Source: Elymus sibiricus (taxonomy: Eukaryota > Streptophyta > Magnoliopsida > Poales > Poaceae). From it: 64,000 nucleotides of DNA. A program made the translations under genes and the position numbers. The stretch covers positions 63,269,628-63,333,627 of the forward strand of contig CM077667.1 in the NCBI GenBank assembly GCA_039707655.1, read 5' to 3'. Positions 56,485 to 64,000 of this stretch are shown piece after piece. The notes beneath the pieces are model-generated. The model had not been told where the DNA came from and made no database searches. It saw nothing but the letters and a program-made list of their open reading frames with translations. The number at the start of each line of letters is the position of its first letter. Position 1 is the first letter of the stretch.

Positions 56485-57303
56485 ATGGACGCCGAATTGA
56501 GACAAGTCGCAAATGGTTTTGACTATAAGGTCCGTTCATTTGACAAATACGACATCAACGGGTATCGCTTTCATACCTATGGCAAAGAGCTATCTATGGC
56601 CGACCGAAAGTCTACAAATTGTTGTGTCTCTGCTATCGGCGAAGGAGGTACCGAGTATTATGGAAGAGTTGAAGCAATTTATGAACTTCTATTCTATGGT
56701 GCAAACCCACCGAATGTCGTAGTCTTCAAATGTTATTGGTTCCAGCCGAAGGAGACTAGAAGGACTCATGAACATCTAGGGCTAGTCGAAATCAAACAAA
56801 GCACCCATTTGGATGTTCCCGATGTCTATATTATGGCTCAACAGGCGACCCAAGTTTTCTATCTACCGTGGGCCTGCCAAACTGATCCAAATCTGAATGG
56901 TTGGGATGTCGTTTATGAAGTGCCGCCACGTGTTACACCACCTCCCCCCAATGAAGGGGATTATGAACCTCACATTAACCCAGACACATATGAAGGAGAA
57001 TTCTTCCAAGAAACACGTCTTTCCAAAAAACGTTTCAAGAACCGCTCTACTTCACACCAGAACATTGAAGTAGACAGCGGCAGTGAATCCGAGCCTGAGC
57101 CGGAACAAGAAGAGGTTACTGCTGCGGATGACCTGTCAATGCTTGACCGATTACGTACAGGAGGCCTTCCAGATGTTGATGCATTTATTGATGATGATGA
57201 TGATCACGTCATTACTGATAGTGATGATGATGATGCATTTATTGACCCCGAAGCATATATAGACGATGATGATGCATTTATTAATGATGACGATGAAGAT
57301 TAA
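56485..57303 (+). pseudogene. CACTA-3 TnpD C-terminal part (DUF4216-like)
   Basis: Reads VRSFDKYDINGYRFHTYGKE, STNCCVSAIGEGGTEYYGRV and VVFKCYWFQPKETRR (DUF4216 pattern), then a Pro-rich linker and an Asp-rich tail (DDDDDHVITDSDDDDAF), ending TAA at 57301-57303. Compared with the CACTA-2 transposase, the ~500 residues between the N- and C-terminal parts are absent, so this element needs a transposase in trans. Confidence 0.82.
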
Positions 57304-58410
57304 TATTATAGTTCATGCCAGGTATTCAATTATTATTATGTAAATATATATTATTAATTAGTTCATGTTAGGTATTCAATTTTTTATTATGTTCATGATG
57401 ATGATACACTTAAATTATATACATATTATTCATGTCAGGTATTCATTCTTTAACCTAGGATAGCTCTAAAATGACCTATACTTAGCATTTATTCCTCCAA
57501 AATGAATTTATATGCTTAGCTAGCTCAAAAATTACATAACAACCTTAATTAGCTCCAAAATGACCTATTTAACCTAGGATAGCTCTAAAATGACCTATAC
57601 TTAGCATTTATTCCTCCAAAATGACTTAATATGCTTAGGTAGCTCAAAAATGACATAATAACCTTAATTAGCTCCAAAATGACCTATTTAACCTAGGATA
57701 GATCTAAAATGACCTATACTTAGCATTTATTCCTCCAAAATGAATTTATATGCTTAGCTAGCTCAAAAATGACATAATAACCTTAATTAGCTCAAAAATG
57801 ACCTATTTAACATATGATAGCTCTAAAATGACCTATACTTAGCATTTATTCCTCCAAAATGAATTTATATGCTTAGCTAGCTAAAAAATGGACCTATTTA
57901 ACCTTGGATAGCTCTAAAATGACCTATTTAACCTAGGATAGCTCTAAAATGACCTATACTTAGCATTTATTCCTCCAAAATGACTTAATATGCTTAGCTA
58001 GCTCAAAAATGACATAATATGCTTAAGAAATGACCTATTTAGCTCCAAAATGACTTAATATGCTTAATTAGCTTAAAAATTGGCATAATTACTTATGTTA
58101 GCACAAAAATGACCTATACTTAGCTTTTTTTAGTTCATTTATGATATACTTAGCATATTTAGGTCAAAAATGGCCTATTTACCTAGGTTAGCTCTAAAAT
58201 GACACAAGTAAGCAATAAGAAGAAGAACAAGAAGAGGAGAAAAATTCTAGTCTTCTTCTTCTTCTTCTAGTCTTCTTCTTCTAACTTTCTTCTTTCTCAT
58301 TTTGCAGATTTGATTCACTTCACGGAAGCTTGTGTTCATGGAGTCCTTGTCCTTCCATTTTCTTTTGATTTTGTAGGATCAACAATGTGACACTTGCATA
58401 TGTATGTATA
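57304..58410 (+). repeat. AT-rich 3' region with ~119-bp tandem repeats
   Basis: The unit AACCTAGGATAGCTCTAAAA recurs near 57,452, 57,571, 57,690, 57,809 (diverged) and 57,930, a period of about 119 bp. The rest is TATA-like and ATATGCTTAGC-rich. No gene. Confidence 0.88.
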
Positions 58411-58590
58411 GATGAATGAAACTTGCATATGTATGGATGAGACTTGCATATGTTTTGATTTGGTATGTGTTGGATGATCATATCCATATGGCTTGCATAT
58501 TATTTGCATATGTGTTGTTTATTATGTGGTGGATGAGACATATTATGTGGTGGATAAGACATAATGTTTTGCCTTATTATGTGATTCTGA

Positions 58591-58626
<36 letters not shown>

Positions 58627-58685
58627 TTGAATTTCTGTGAAAATGAATTGATATAAGAAAAAACAGAAAAAACAGTTGCTATATA
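58411..58685 (+). other. TTGCATATG-rich spacer with TA/TG microsatellite
   Basis: Repeats of ACTTGCATATGTATG and a (TA)n(TG)n run at about 58,590-58,627. No gene. Confidence 0.6.
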
Positions 58686-59182
58686 GCCACTTTGCCGTCT
58701 GCTAGCAGACGGCAAAGAGGTTTGCTGTCTGTTAGCAGACGGCAAAGTGGGCACGTGGCAGCAGCCTATGCAACCTGGGCTGGCCTATTTGGCCTCTTTG
58801 CCGTCTGCTGGCAGGCGGCAAAGACCTTTGCTTCTTTGCCGTCTGCTGGCAGACGGCAAAGAGCCTGCGTTGGCCCAGCTGACGCATGACGTCAGCTGAC
58901 GTCAGCTGCAGCTCTTTGCCGTCTGCTGGCAGACGGCAAAGAGCGCCGTTAGCCCCCTAACGGGGCTGGCACCTTTTGTCTGCCGTCCAGGTGCTTTGCC
59001 GTCTGCCAGCAGACGGCAAAGAGCTTTGCTTCTTTGCCGTCTGCCAGCAGACGGCAAAGAGGCCTTTGCCGGCAGCCGTTCAGCTGGAGTGTTGGCCGTC
59101 TGCTGGCGGACGGCAAAGGCTTTGCCGTCCGCAAAGTATGCCTTTGCCGTCTGCTATGGCAGACAGCAAAGTAGCTGATTCC
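58686..59182. repeat. Right subterminal palindrome array of CACTA-3
   Basis: About twelve TTTGCCGTCTGC / GCAGACGGCAAAG motifs as inverted pairs (centre TAGCA or TGGCA), matching the left array. Confidence 0.93.
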
Positions 59183-59189
59183 TGTAGTG

Positions 59190-59873
59190 CATGCCCTAGA
59201 AGCTACCCCACCATCTCAGCGGAGAAGCAGCGTGGCTTACACGGAGCTCGTTCAGCCTGATTTCACGGCTCCTCTCTACCCCGTGGATAGTATCACGGGG
59301 GCTGAACATTGCGAGCTAATGACGAAATGCAGGAACCTGACCTTCAAGGCTACGGTCGGCTCTGTTGTACCTCCTCGAGCTGAGGGAACTTTCCATTGCC
59401 GTCCGATTCCACATGGCTATGCTGTTGTGACGGTGGATGAAATAATGGATGGATTTGCGGGGCTGGAGCTTGACAACCCTACAGGTGAAGAGGATATTAT
59501 TCTTCTGGAAAATGCTTTGAGGAGTACCTGTCTATGGAGAAAGGAGTACATCAACCTTCCAAACTGGACGCCTCAGCAGACTCGGCCTCCTCTGGCGCGT
59601 CAGGACACTCCGCCTCCTCCTCCTCCGGCGCGTCAGGGCACTCCGCATCCTCCTTCTCCTCCTCCGGCGCGTCAGGGAACTCCGCCTCCTCCTTCGCCTC
59701 CTCCGGCGCGTCAGGGCACTCCGCCTCCTCCTCCTCCGACGCGTCAGGGCACTCCGCCTCCTCCGGTGCGTCAGCAACGGCGGAAGAGAGACGCCGCCGC
59801 TCCGGTTTTTGCTTCCCCTGAACTAGAGGACCCCCGCACTCTTTCCAACCAATTCTCACTCCCCTCAAAATAA
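59190..59873 (+). pseudogene. TnpA-like middle part, first copy
   Basis: The continuation of the CACTA-2 TnpA gene after CACTA-3: EATPPSQRRSSVAYTELVQP, EGTFHCRPIPHGYAVVTVDE, SGLELDNPTGEED-like sequence, LWRKEYINLPNWTPQQT and a Pro-rich ARQGTPPPPP repeat. After about 59,814 the sequence becomes unrelated and the frame ends at 59873. The stretch 59,347-59,814 is duplicated at 60,632-61,070. Confidence 0.82.
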
Positions 59874-60062
59874 ATAAATCTAGGACAAGTTAACGCATGA
59901 TCGATCTGCCGTCCAATCTGGGCTCAGAGAGATCTGGGCCGAATGCCTTCAATCTATTCATATGACTGCGACCCCCGCGTCAAACCCTAGCGGCCCATCC
60001 ACCATGCCCAGTTTGGATTACGGCAACCGTAACTACGACTATCATATCATCATTTTATATGA

Positions 60063-60110
60063 CTAGTAAATATGCCCGTGCGTTGCAACGGGTGCATATG
60101 TATTCTAGTG
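60063..60110 (-). mobile_element. Helitron-like 3' terminus (minus strand)
   Basis: Plus-strand A|CTAGTAAATATGCCCGTGCG. On the minus strand this is a hairpin CCCGTTGCAACGCACGGG followed by CATATTTACTAG|T, the 3' end expected of grass Helitrons. The matching 5' TC end to the right was not located. Confidence 0.6.
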
Positions 60111-60290
60111 ATTCAAAACTGATTAGATCCAACATACTTTGAATTAAGATCCACATGCACATCAAGCAACATTGTCTGACTTCTTTTACCATTATTAATC
60201 ACCTTTTTTTAGGATGTAAATCACTTTTCTTTCTCTTCTTAATGCGTAGTTACTATGACACTTGGGAAGAAACCTTCAGGCTATTGACTA

Positions 60291-60447
60291 CTCCCTCCGT
60301 TCCTAAATATAAGACATTTTAGAGATTTTAATATGGACTACATACGAAGTAGAATGAGTGAATGTACATCTATAATACGTCTATATGCATCCGTATGTAG
60401 TTCATATTGAAATCTCTAAAAAGTCTTATATTCAGGAACGGAGGGAG
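60291..60447. mobile_element. Stowaway MITE, 157 bp, TA duplication
   Basis: Ends CTCCCTCCGTTCC and its reverse complement GGAACGGAGGGAG, flanked by TA at 60289-60290 and 60448-60449. The internal halves (AAATATAAGACATTTTAGAG / CTCTAAAAAGTCTTATATT) also pair, so the whole can form a hairpin. Confidence 0.96.
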
Positions 60448-60628
60448 TATGTATTTATGATGCATGGCGCTGATCAGACCACATATATCATTGTGCATGA
60501 TTATTTTAATTTGTAGCTGCTGTGTAGGAGTAGGAGGTAATGAGCTAGGTACCAGGCTGAAGCTCCCAACACATCCAAGGAATAAAGCCATCGCAATTAA
60601 CTCATTCAGCAAGTGCGTACATGCATAG

Positions 60629-62836
60629 TTGTTACCTCCTCGAGCTGAGGGAACTTTCCATTGCCATCCGATTCCACATGGCTATGCTTTTGTGACGGTG
60701 GATGAAATAATGGATGGATTTTCGAGGCTGGAGCTTGACAACCCTACAGGTGAAGAGGATATTATTCTTCTGGAAAATGCTTTGAGGAGTACTTGTCTAT
60801 GGAGAAAGGAGTACATCAACCTTCCAAACTGGACGCCTCAGCAGACTCAGCCTCCTCCGGCGCGTCAGGGCACTCTGCCTCCTCCTCCTCCGGCGCGTCA
60901 GGGCACTCCGCATCCTCCTTCTCCTCCTCCGGCACGTCAGGGCACTCCGCCTCCTCCTTCGCCTCCTCCGGCGCGTCAGGGCACTCCGCCTCCTCCTCCT
61001 CCGGCGCGTCAGGGCACTCCGCCTCCTCCGGTGCGTCAGCAACGGCGGAAGAGAGACGTTGCCGCTCCGGCAGCTAGCAGTACAATAGGCGGGAAGAAAT
61101 ACAAATTTGGTCCAAGCCTCAGGCCTCTTCCAAAGTTACCATATGAGAGGACTGACAAGGAAAACACTGAAATCAGTGAAGCAGAAGTTAAGGCCCATTT
61201 TGCACGGAAAATTCCACCTCCGAAGGAAACGGTAGATCCGATGAAAGGGAAGCGCACTCTGGATGCCCTGAAGCGACCACCATCGTCTCCAAAGAAATCC
61301 AACTATGACCGCTGTATTCAAAAGACATATGATGAAGCGCGGCGGTCGGGAAGTACTTCCAGTGCTGCAAGAGCAAAAAAACGAAGAAGTGGGAAAACAA
61401 TTCCCCAGCTCGGCGAACAGGAGAAGTAATCCTGCCCCCCGCTCAAGGTGTCTAGCGATCTCGCTAATCATCCGGTGCTACTGCCCGGTAACACTCTTGG
61501 TGATTACGTGGGCGATGATGTACAGTTTGAAACAGTTGAGGTAGTAGTACAGGACTTTAGATACGAGCACGGGAAGCCTCTCGTCAAACCTGATCATCCT
61601 CATCTAACAACGATGATGTACAAATTGCATGAGTGGTCCATGAAAACCTACAGGGAGTCTGGGACCGATAGTTTGATGGTCGGAATTAAAAAAGAGCACG
61701 ACTTCATTGGAGTCGACCTGATGCCTGTTGAATTTGTGGAGTTATTTCAGTTATACAATCAAGAGGCCCTCGACAAACAACTCATGACTTTCTACTGTCT
61801 GTAAGTATTACTTCTATAATTAAGTCTCTAGCTCAGCTCGTTCATTGCATGTATATATAATTATCCTCACTATATTATGCAGATTGAAGATGGTTGAATG
61901 CAAAAAAGAACAAATCTATGACATTGGGTTCATTAGCCCAAATACCATAAATGAATGGTCGGTACAAAAGAGTGCCAAAGTTACCGAGGAAAACTTGCTA
62001 GAAGCGTTCCTTAGACATCAAAACAAAAGGGAAATACTCCTTCCTTACAACTTCAAGTGAGTGTTACTGTCTTGTGCATATTCGGTTTCGCTTACTCGAG
62101 GTTAAGTAATGTAATATATGAGTTATGCGTGCGCAGGTTCCACTATATTCTGCTATCCATTAAGCTTGACGGGGCATTAGTAACTGTCTTAGACTCGAGA
62201 CGTAAAGATCCCAAGGATTATGCGGACATGACTGCAATGCTCCAGAAGTAAGTTCAATCAATACCGGGACCATATCGGCAACTTTCGTTCATTTCCTGAT
62301 ATCAAGTAATCATTTTCTTTGCCTGCCAGGGTTTGGAAAAAGTTCACCAGAATGGTTCCCGGTCTAAACAACGAGCTGCGATTTACACACCCCAAAGTAA
62401 GTAGTACTAGCTAGTTCCGCGCATCTCTCATTGATTCTAGTTTCATCAATACCATTATTATGCTTGCTTATCAGTTTGCTTGAACTCTATTCTCGTAAAG
62501 TGCTTGTACCAGGCACCCGGGACACATTTATGTGGATACTACGTATGCGAGTTCATTTGCTACTCGACCTCTAAGCGGGGCTTCTCTGACAAACAATTTG
62601 AAGTACGTAAACAATATTCACAATTTTATTTTATATATTACCATCAATTGTGTTGAGTTTCATTCATATATATGTATTGACCCCCTTCTTTAAATTAGAT
62701 CTGGCAGATGCGGGATGAACTCCTACCACATGATCGCATACGAGCAATTCAAGAGGAATTGGCGGGATTCTTTCTTGACCACGTCATACCTGAAGACGGA
62801 GAATACCATGTGAAACTGGAAATGGATGTTAGGTAG
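60629..62836 (+). pseudogene. TnpA-like C-terminal part fused to a Ulp1-type (C48) cysteine protease domain
   Basis: The second copy of the TnpA middle part continues through KKYKFGPSLRPLPKLPYERT and Lys-rich sequence to a TAA at 61427-61429. The same frame then resumes (LKVSSDLANHPVLLPGNTLG) to a donor at 61801. Protease exons: 61884-62056, 62137-62247, 62330-62396, 62513-62602 and 62699-62836, all GT-AG with matching phases. The domain shows His in FHYILLSI, Asp in VTVLDSRRK and Cys in GTHLCGYYVCEF, the expected H-D-C order of Ulp1/SENP-like peptidases. Such transposon proteases are assumed to act on SUMO-like conjugates; the target is unknown. The in-frame TAA suggests loss of function unless read through or spliced around. 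Confidence 0.85.
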
Positions 62837-63150
62837 ATGATGTTAGGGATTGTAAGAGATGTTATATTGTATATATGTAGTAGCGTCGGATAGATATACG
62901 AAAACTTGTTGTTCGACCAAGCACGGAGAAAGAGATGTCACTTCTCTCTATATATGTTCATGACGATCTTGTGTAATTAATGGTTTTCTTCATTTGCTTA
63001 CTAGCTAGCGTCGAGTTCTCTCTATATGTATAGTAGCTAGCGTCGACCAAGCACGGAGAAAGAGAGGTCACTTCTCTCTATTAGCTAGCTAACAAAATAT
63101 GAAACCCCTAAATTAATCCTCCAAAACCCCTAACCCAAAAACCCCAGCTG
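62837..63150 (+). other. 3' region of the TnpA-Ulp1 gene
   Basis: Untranslated sequence. ACCAAGCACGGAGAAAGAG occurs twice (about 62,920 and 63,047), each followed by GTCACTTCTCTCTAT, and also once in the TnpD coding region (46,582). No gene. Confidence 0.6.
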
Positions 63151-63361
63151 CCTTTTGGTCCCGGTTGGTGTTACCAACCGGGACTAAAGGTCCTCCTGCC
63201 TGGGCGCCTCGCAGCGGCCACGTGGATCCCCTTTGGTCCCGGTTCGTAAGCAAACCGGAACTAAAGGTTTTGGGTATTAGTCCCGTTTGTTTTGTCCCGG
63301 TTCCAGAACCGGGAGTAGAGGCCCTCTGGAACCGGGACTAGTACCCTGTTTTCTACTAGTG
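63151..63361. repeat. Right subterminal repeat array of CACTA-2
   Basis: Five or more GTCCCGGTTGG / AACCGGGACTA motifs up to the terminal inverted repeat, matching the left end. Confidence 0.9.
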
Positions 63362-63490
63362 AGGGCTCACTATCCACAGCTTGTGCGCGTACGGCTCCGG
63401 CGGATGGAAGACCTCTTGGAGTATGCCGGCCTCCATGGTGGTCATGGTGGTGGTGGTATGGTCGCCCTCGACTTCAAAGGTGGCAGACAT
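63362..63490 (-). pseudogene. 5' part of the small membrane-protein gene split by CACTA-2
   Basis: Minus-strand ATG at 63490 opens 43 codons: MSATFEVEGDH, a Thr-rich stretch, EAGILQEVFHPPEPYAHKLW, then IVSP up to the CACTA-2 border. The frame continues at 45051 (STILAADIGAW). Start chosen because a TATA box lies about 90 bp upstream and because the longer upstream frame (to 63637) runs over the TATA box. Confidence 0.78.
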
Positions 63491-63579
63491 GGTAAAGACG
63501 TACAGTACGTATGTGTGGGGTGGGAAGGAAACGGCGACGTTGTGTGTGGTGGGACGCCAACGGATATGCAGGGCAACGA

Positions 63580-63587
63580 ATTTATAG
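63580..63587 (-). promoter_or_regulatory. TATA box of the split membrane-protein gene
   Basis: CTATAAAT on the minus strand, 90 bp upstream of the ATG at 63490, leaving about 60 bp for a 5'UTR. Confidence 0.65.
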
Positions 63588-63827
63588 AGCTTGATTGAAA
63601 GGCTACTGGTCGGTTGAAGGAAACACAAGAGGATCAATATCGCCCTTGCCTATCACAGCGGGCCGACAGGCCGTTGATTGGTGCTTTGTGTTGCTTATCA
63701 CACTCTTGCCACGCGATAGCACAGCAGGCCGGGTTACAAAGTTGTACTACATCTAAACGACGAGCATTCAGGACAAGTTAACTCCCCTCAAAATAAAAAA
63801 AAAATTGAGGCAAACACACGCTTTTTA

Positions 63828-64000
63828 TTAACTCTGTTGCAAAATGTTTACAGGAATATTGACTGGATCATAGGGAAGATCGAGCCAAATATGTCTACCA
63901 GCTTCTAGAGAAGAGGCGTGCTTTGCGAGGCTATGTGCCTCAAAATTACAAGTTCTACTTTCAAAGGAAAAAAAGGAACTTGTAAAAGGTATCATCCTGG
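63828..64000 (-). pseudogene. LINE RNase H C-terminal fragment (runs off the window)
   Basis: The minus-strand frame reads CNFEAHSLAKHASSLEAGRH, IWLDLPYDPVN and VNILQQS, then TAA at 63828-63830. The AH-x-LAKHA pattern near the C-terminus is that of the RNase H end of plant LINE polyproteins. The upstream part is outside the window. Only a T/A-rich stretch (63,788-63,805) follows, so the 3' end is not clearly polyadenylated. Confidence 0.6.

Larger units (their letters stand above)
53565..59189 (+). mobile_element. CACTA-3, 5.6-kb nested CACTA, internally deleted
   Basis: Termini CACTACTGGAATCAGGGAC (53565) and, inverted, CACTACAGGAATCAGC (59189). Both ends carry dense arrays of the palindrome CTTTGCCGTCTGC...GCAGACGGCAAAG. 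The flanking triplets differ (GCC at 53562-53564, CAT at 59190-59192), so a clean 3-bp TSD is not seen. It encodes a TnpD gene lacking its core. Inserted in the TnpA gene of CACTA-2. Confidence 0.9.
59815..60630. other. Filler DNA between duplicated TnpA segments
   Basis: About 815 bp not belonging to the CACTA gene. It contains a Helitron-like 3' terminus on the minus strand (from 60063), a Stowaway MITE, and a short segment (CTCCCCTCAAAATAAA ... GGACAAGTTAAC, 59,858-59,893) that recurs in swapped order at 63,770-63,796. Origin unknown. Confidence 0.6.
45052..63361 (+). mobile_element. CACTA-2, 18.3-kb CACTA transposon with nested insertions
   Basis: The left terminus CACTAGTAGAAAATAGGG (45052) and the reverse complement of the right terminus, CACTAGTAGAAAACAGGG (63361), are inverted repeats. 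Flanks are AGA (45049-45051) and AGG (63362-63364), a TSD with one mismatch. Subterminal CCGGTTGGTGG/AACCGGGAC arrays lie at both ends and also internally. It carries TnpD-like and TnpA/Ulp1-like genes plus accessory ORFs, an autonomous-type layout. In-frame stops and a frameshift make this copy defective. CACTA-3 (53565-59189) and filler DNA (about 59,815-60,630) lie inside it. Confidence 0.93.

Noticed and set aside
53575..59182. Regularly repeated palindromic motifs resembling a CRISPR array
   Set aside because: Spacing is irregular, there are no unique spacers of constant length, and the motifs lie at the two termini of a CACTA transposon in a plant genome.

Overview
The window looks like Triticeae (wheat, barley or Aegilops) nuclear DNA. 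The evidence is sequence-level: a BARE1/Angela-type Copia LTR (TGTTGGAAATATGCCCTAG), high-copy Gypsy LTRs beginning TGATACGTCTC, Stowaway MITEs with CTCCCTCCGTTCC ends, nested CACTA transposons with CCGGTT or TTTGCCGTCTGC subterminal repeats, and a plant-type DRM DNA methyltransferase with GT-AG introns. Family names were recognised by eye; no search was run. Roughly 85-90% of the window is transposon sequence.

Layout. (1) 1-7.6 kb: the 3' end of a Gypsy element, then two solo Gypsy LTRs in opposite orientation, one with a perfect 5-bp target-site duplication. (2) 7.6-18.1 kb: the most gene-like island. It holds small MITEs, a 362-bp Helitron-like element and a 14-exon DRM-type de novo cytosine methyltransferase gene (10.8-16.8 kb). 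The exon cassette encoding the UBA domain and its acidic linker is tandemly triplicated there, and a single-base frameshift precedes the catalytic domain. The island is flanked by a direct repeat. (3) 18.1-25.4 kb: a decayed chromovirus-like Gypsy element whose gag is split by a 2.1-kb Mutator-like element with 9-bp TSDs. (4) 25.4-30.9 kb: non-coding parts of a second Gypsy family around one LTR. (5) 30.9-36.5 kb: a 3'-truncated Copia element. (6) 36.5-42.9 kb: a minus-strand exon split by a 3.9-kb non-autonomous CACTA (here CACTA-1), then a 1.8-kb poly(A) retroposon. (7) 42.9-45.1 kb: low-copy DNA, ending in the 3' part of a small minus-strand membrane-protein gene. (8) 45.05-63.36 kb: an 18.3-kb autonomous-type CACTA (CACTA-2) inserted in that gene. 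CACTA-2 carries a TnpD-like transposase, a coiled-coil/membrane protein, a small accessory ORF and a TnpA-like protein fused to a Ulp1-type protease. It is itself interrupted by a 5.6-kb CACTA (CACTA-3) and by a duplication with filler DNA. (9) 63.36-64 kb: the 5' end and TATA box of the split gene, then a LINE tail.

How the parts relate. Two CACTAs landed in coding exons, each leaving a 3-bp TSD that keeps the frame. CACTA-1 and CACTA-2 have different termini but share the accessory ORF, joined to different downstream partners: a B3-like gene in CACTA-1 and TnpA-Ulp1 in CACTA-2. Most element genes carry in-frame stops or frameshifts, so these copies are unlikely to be active. The candidates most worth following are the UBA-expanded DRM gene and the modular CACTA accessory genes.
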